A stretch of DNA of 6,394 nt, taken from Clostridium sp. UBA6758 (GTDB taxonomy: Bacteria > Bacillota > Clostridia > Clostridiales > Clostridiaceae). Under the pieces are notes generated by a model that worked only from the letters and a program-made list of their open reading frames with translations, was not told the DNA's origin and did no database searches. Below, one piece after another: positions 6,323 to 6,394 of the stretch. Location: NCBI GenBank assembly GCA_002453475.1, contig DKGY01000096.1:39450-45843 (forward strand), written 5' to 3'. Numbering within the stretch: position 1 is the stretch's first letter; each line of letters begins with the position of its first letter. The translations under genes and the position numbers were made by a program.

Positions 6323-6394
6323 ATGATTAAGGAAGTAATTGTGGTAGAGGGACGAGATGATGTAACAGCTGTAAAAAGAGCTGTTGATGCCGAG
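6323..6394 (+). CDS. rnmV: Ribonuclease M5, N-terminus (cut by window edge)
   Basis: Only the first 24 codons are present. The reading MIKEVIVVEGRDDV then TAVKRAVDAE is the start of a Toprim domain. It contains the conserved acidic VVEGRDD (7-13), whose Glu9 is the usual catalytic Toprim glutamate. RNase M5 processes the 5S rRNA precursor in low-GC Gram-positives. Start support is GGAGG (6313-6317), 5 nt upstream of ATG. Position immediately after a yabE-like gene matches the Firmicutes order, in which ksgA usually follows. The other Toprim proteins (DnaG, topoisomerases, RecR) do not begin this way. Confidence 0.92.
   Translation, partial: MIKEVIVVEGRDDVTAVKRAVDAE

Overview
The window is AT-rich DNA (roughly 70% A+T by eye) with strong GGAGG-type ribosome binding sites, A/T-ending codons, a T-box leader and the Firmicutes gene set metG / tatD / yabE / rnmV. 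It reads as a chromosomal segment from a low-GC Firmicute, most likely Clostridium in the narrow sense. No plasmid, phage or intact transposon genes are visible.

Layout. Positions 1-160 hold no gene I can support. A sigma-A-like promoter (164-192) starts a T-box leader (about 213-487). Its specifier codon is ATG (298-300), its T-box motif is 429-442, and its terminator is 452-487. The leader therefore appears to read uncharged tRNA-Met and to control metG (711-2645, methionyl-tRNA synthetase). Between the T-box terminator and metG lies an extra stretch of about 220 nt (488-710). It has a cluster of hairpins, one with a bulged T, that the T-box model does not explain and that may be the remnant of an IS200/IS605-type non-autonomous element.

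metG ends in its own terminator. It is followed by a small Cys-rich protein of the TIGR04076 type (2725-2973). A convergent histidinol-phosphatase-like PHP protein lies on the minus strand (2995-3762). One hairpin (2980-3015) serves as terminator for both, and the last codons of the PHP gene lie inside it. After a 287-bp divergent intergenic region comes tatD (4050-4814). A 319-bp AT-rich gap with a 15-bp palindrome and a good promoter then leads to a YabE-type cell-wall protein (5134-6159; transmembrane anchor, two DUF348, G5 and 3D domains). The start of rnmV, ribonuclease M5 (6323 onward), is cut by the window edge.

How the genes relate. metG-tatD-yabE-rnmV is a conserved Firmicutes order, covering tRNA charging, a metal-dependent nuclease, wall remodelling and 5S rRNA maturation. 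Here it is split into separate transcription units, each with its own promoter and usually its own terminator. The small protein and the PHP gene are inserted between metG and tatD. The most novel-looking item is the structured insert in the metG leader. The T-box itself is well supported, with two non-consensus positions that are compensated in the antiterminator.
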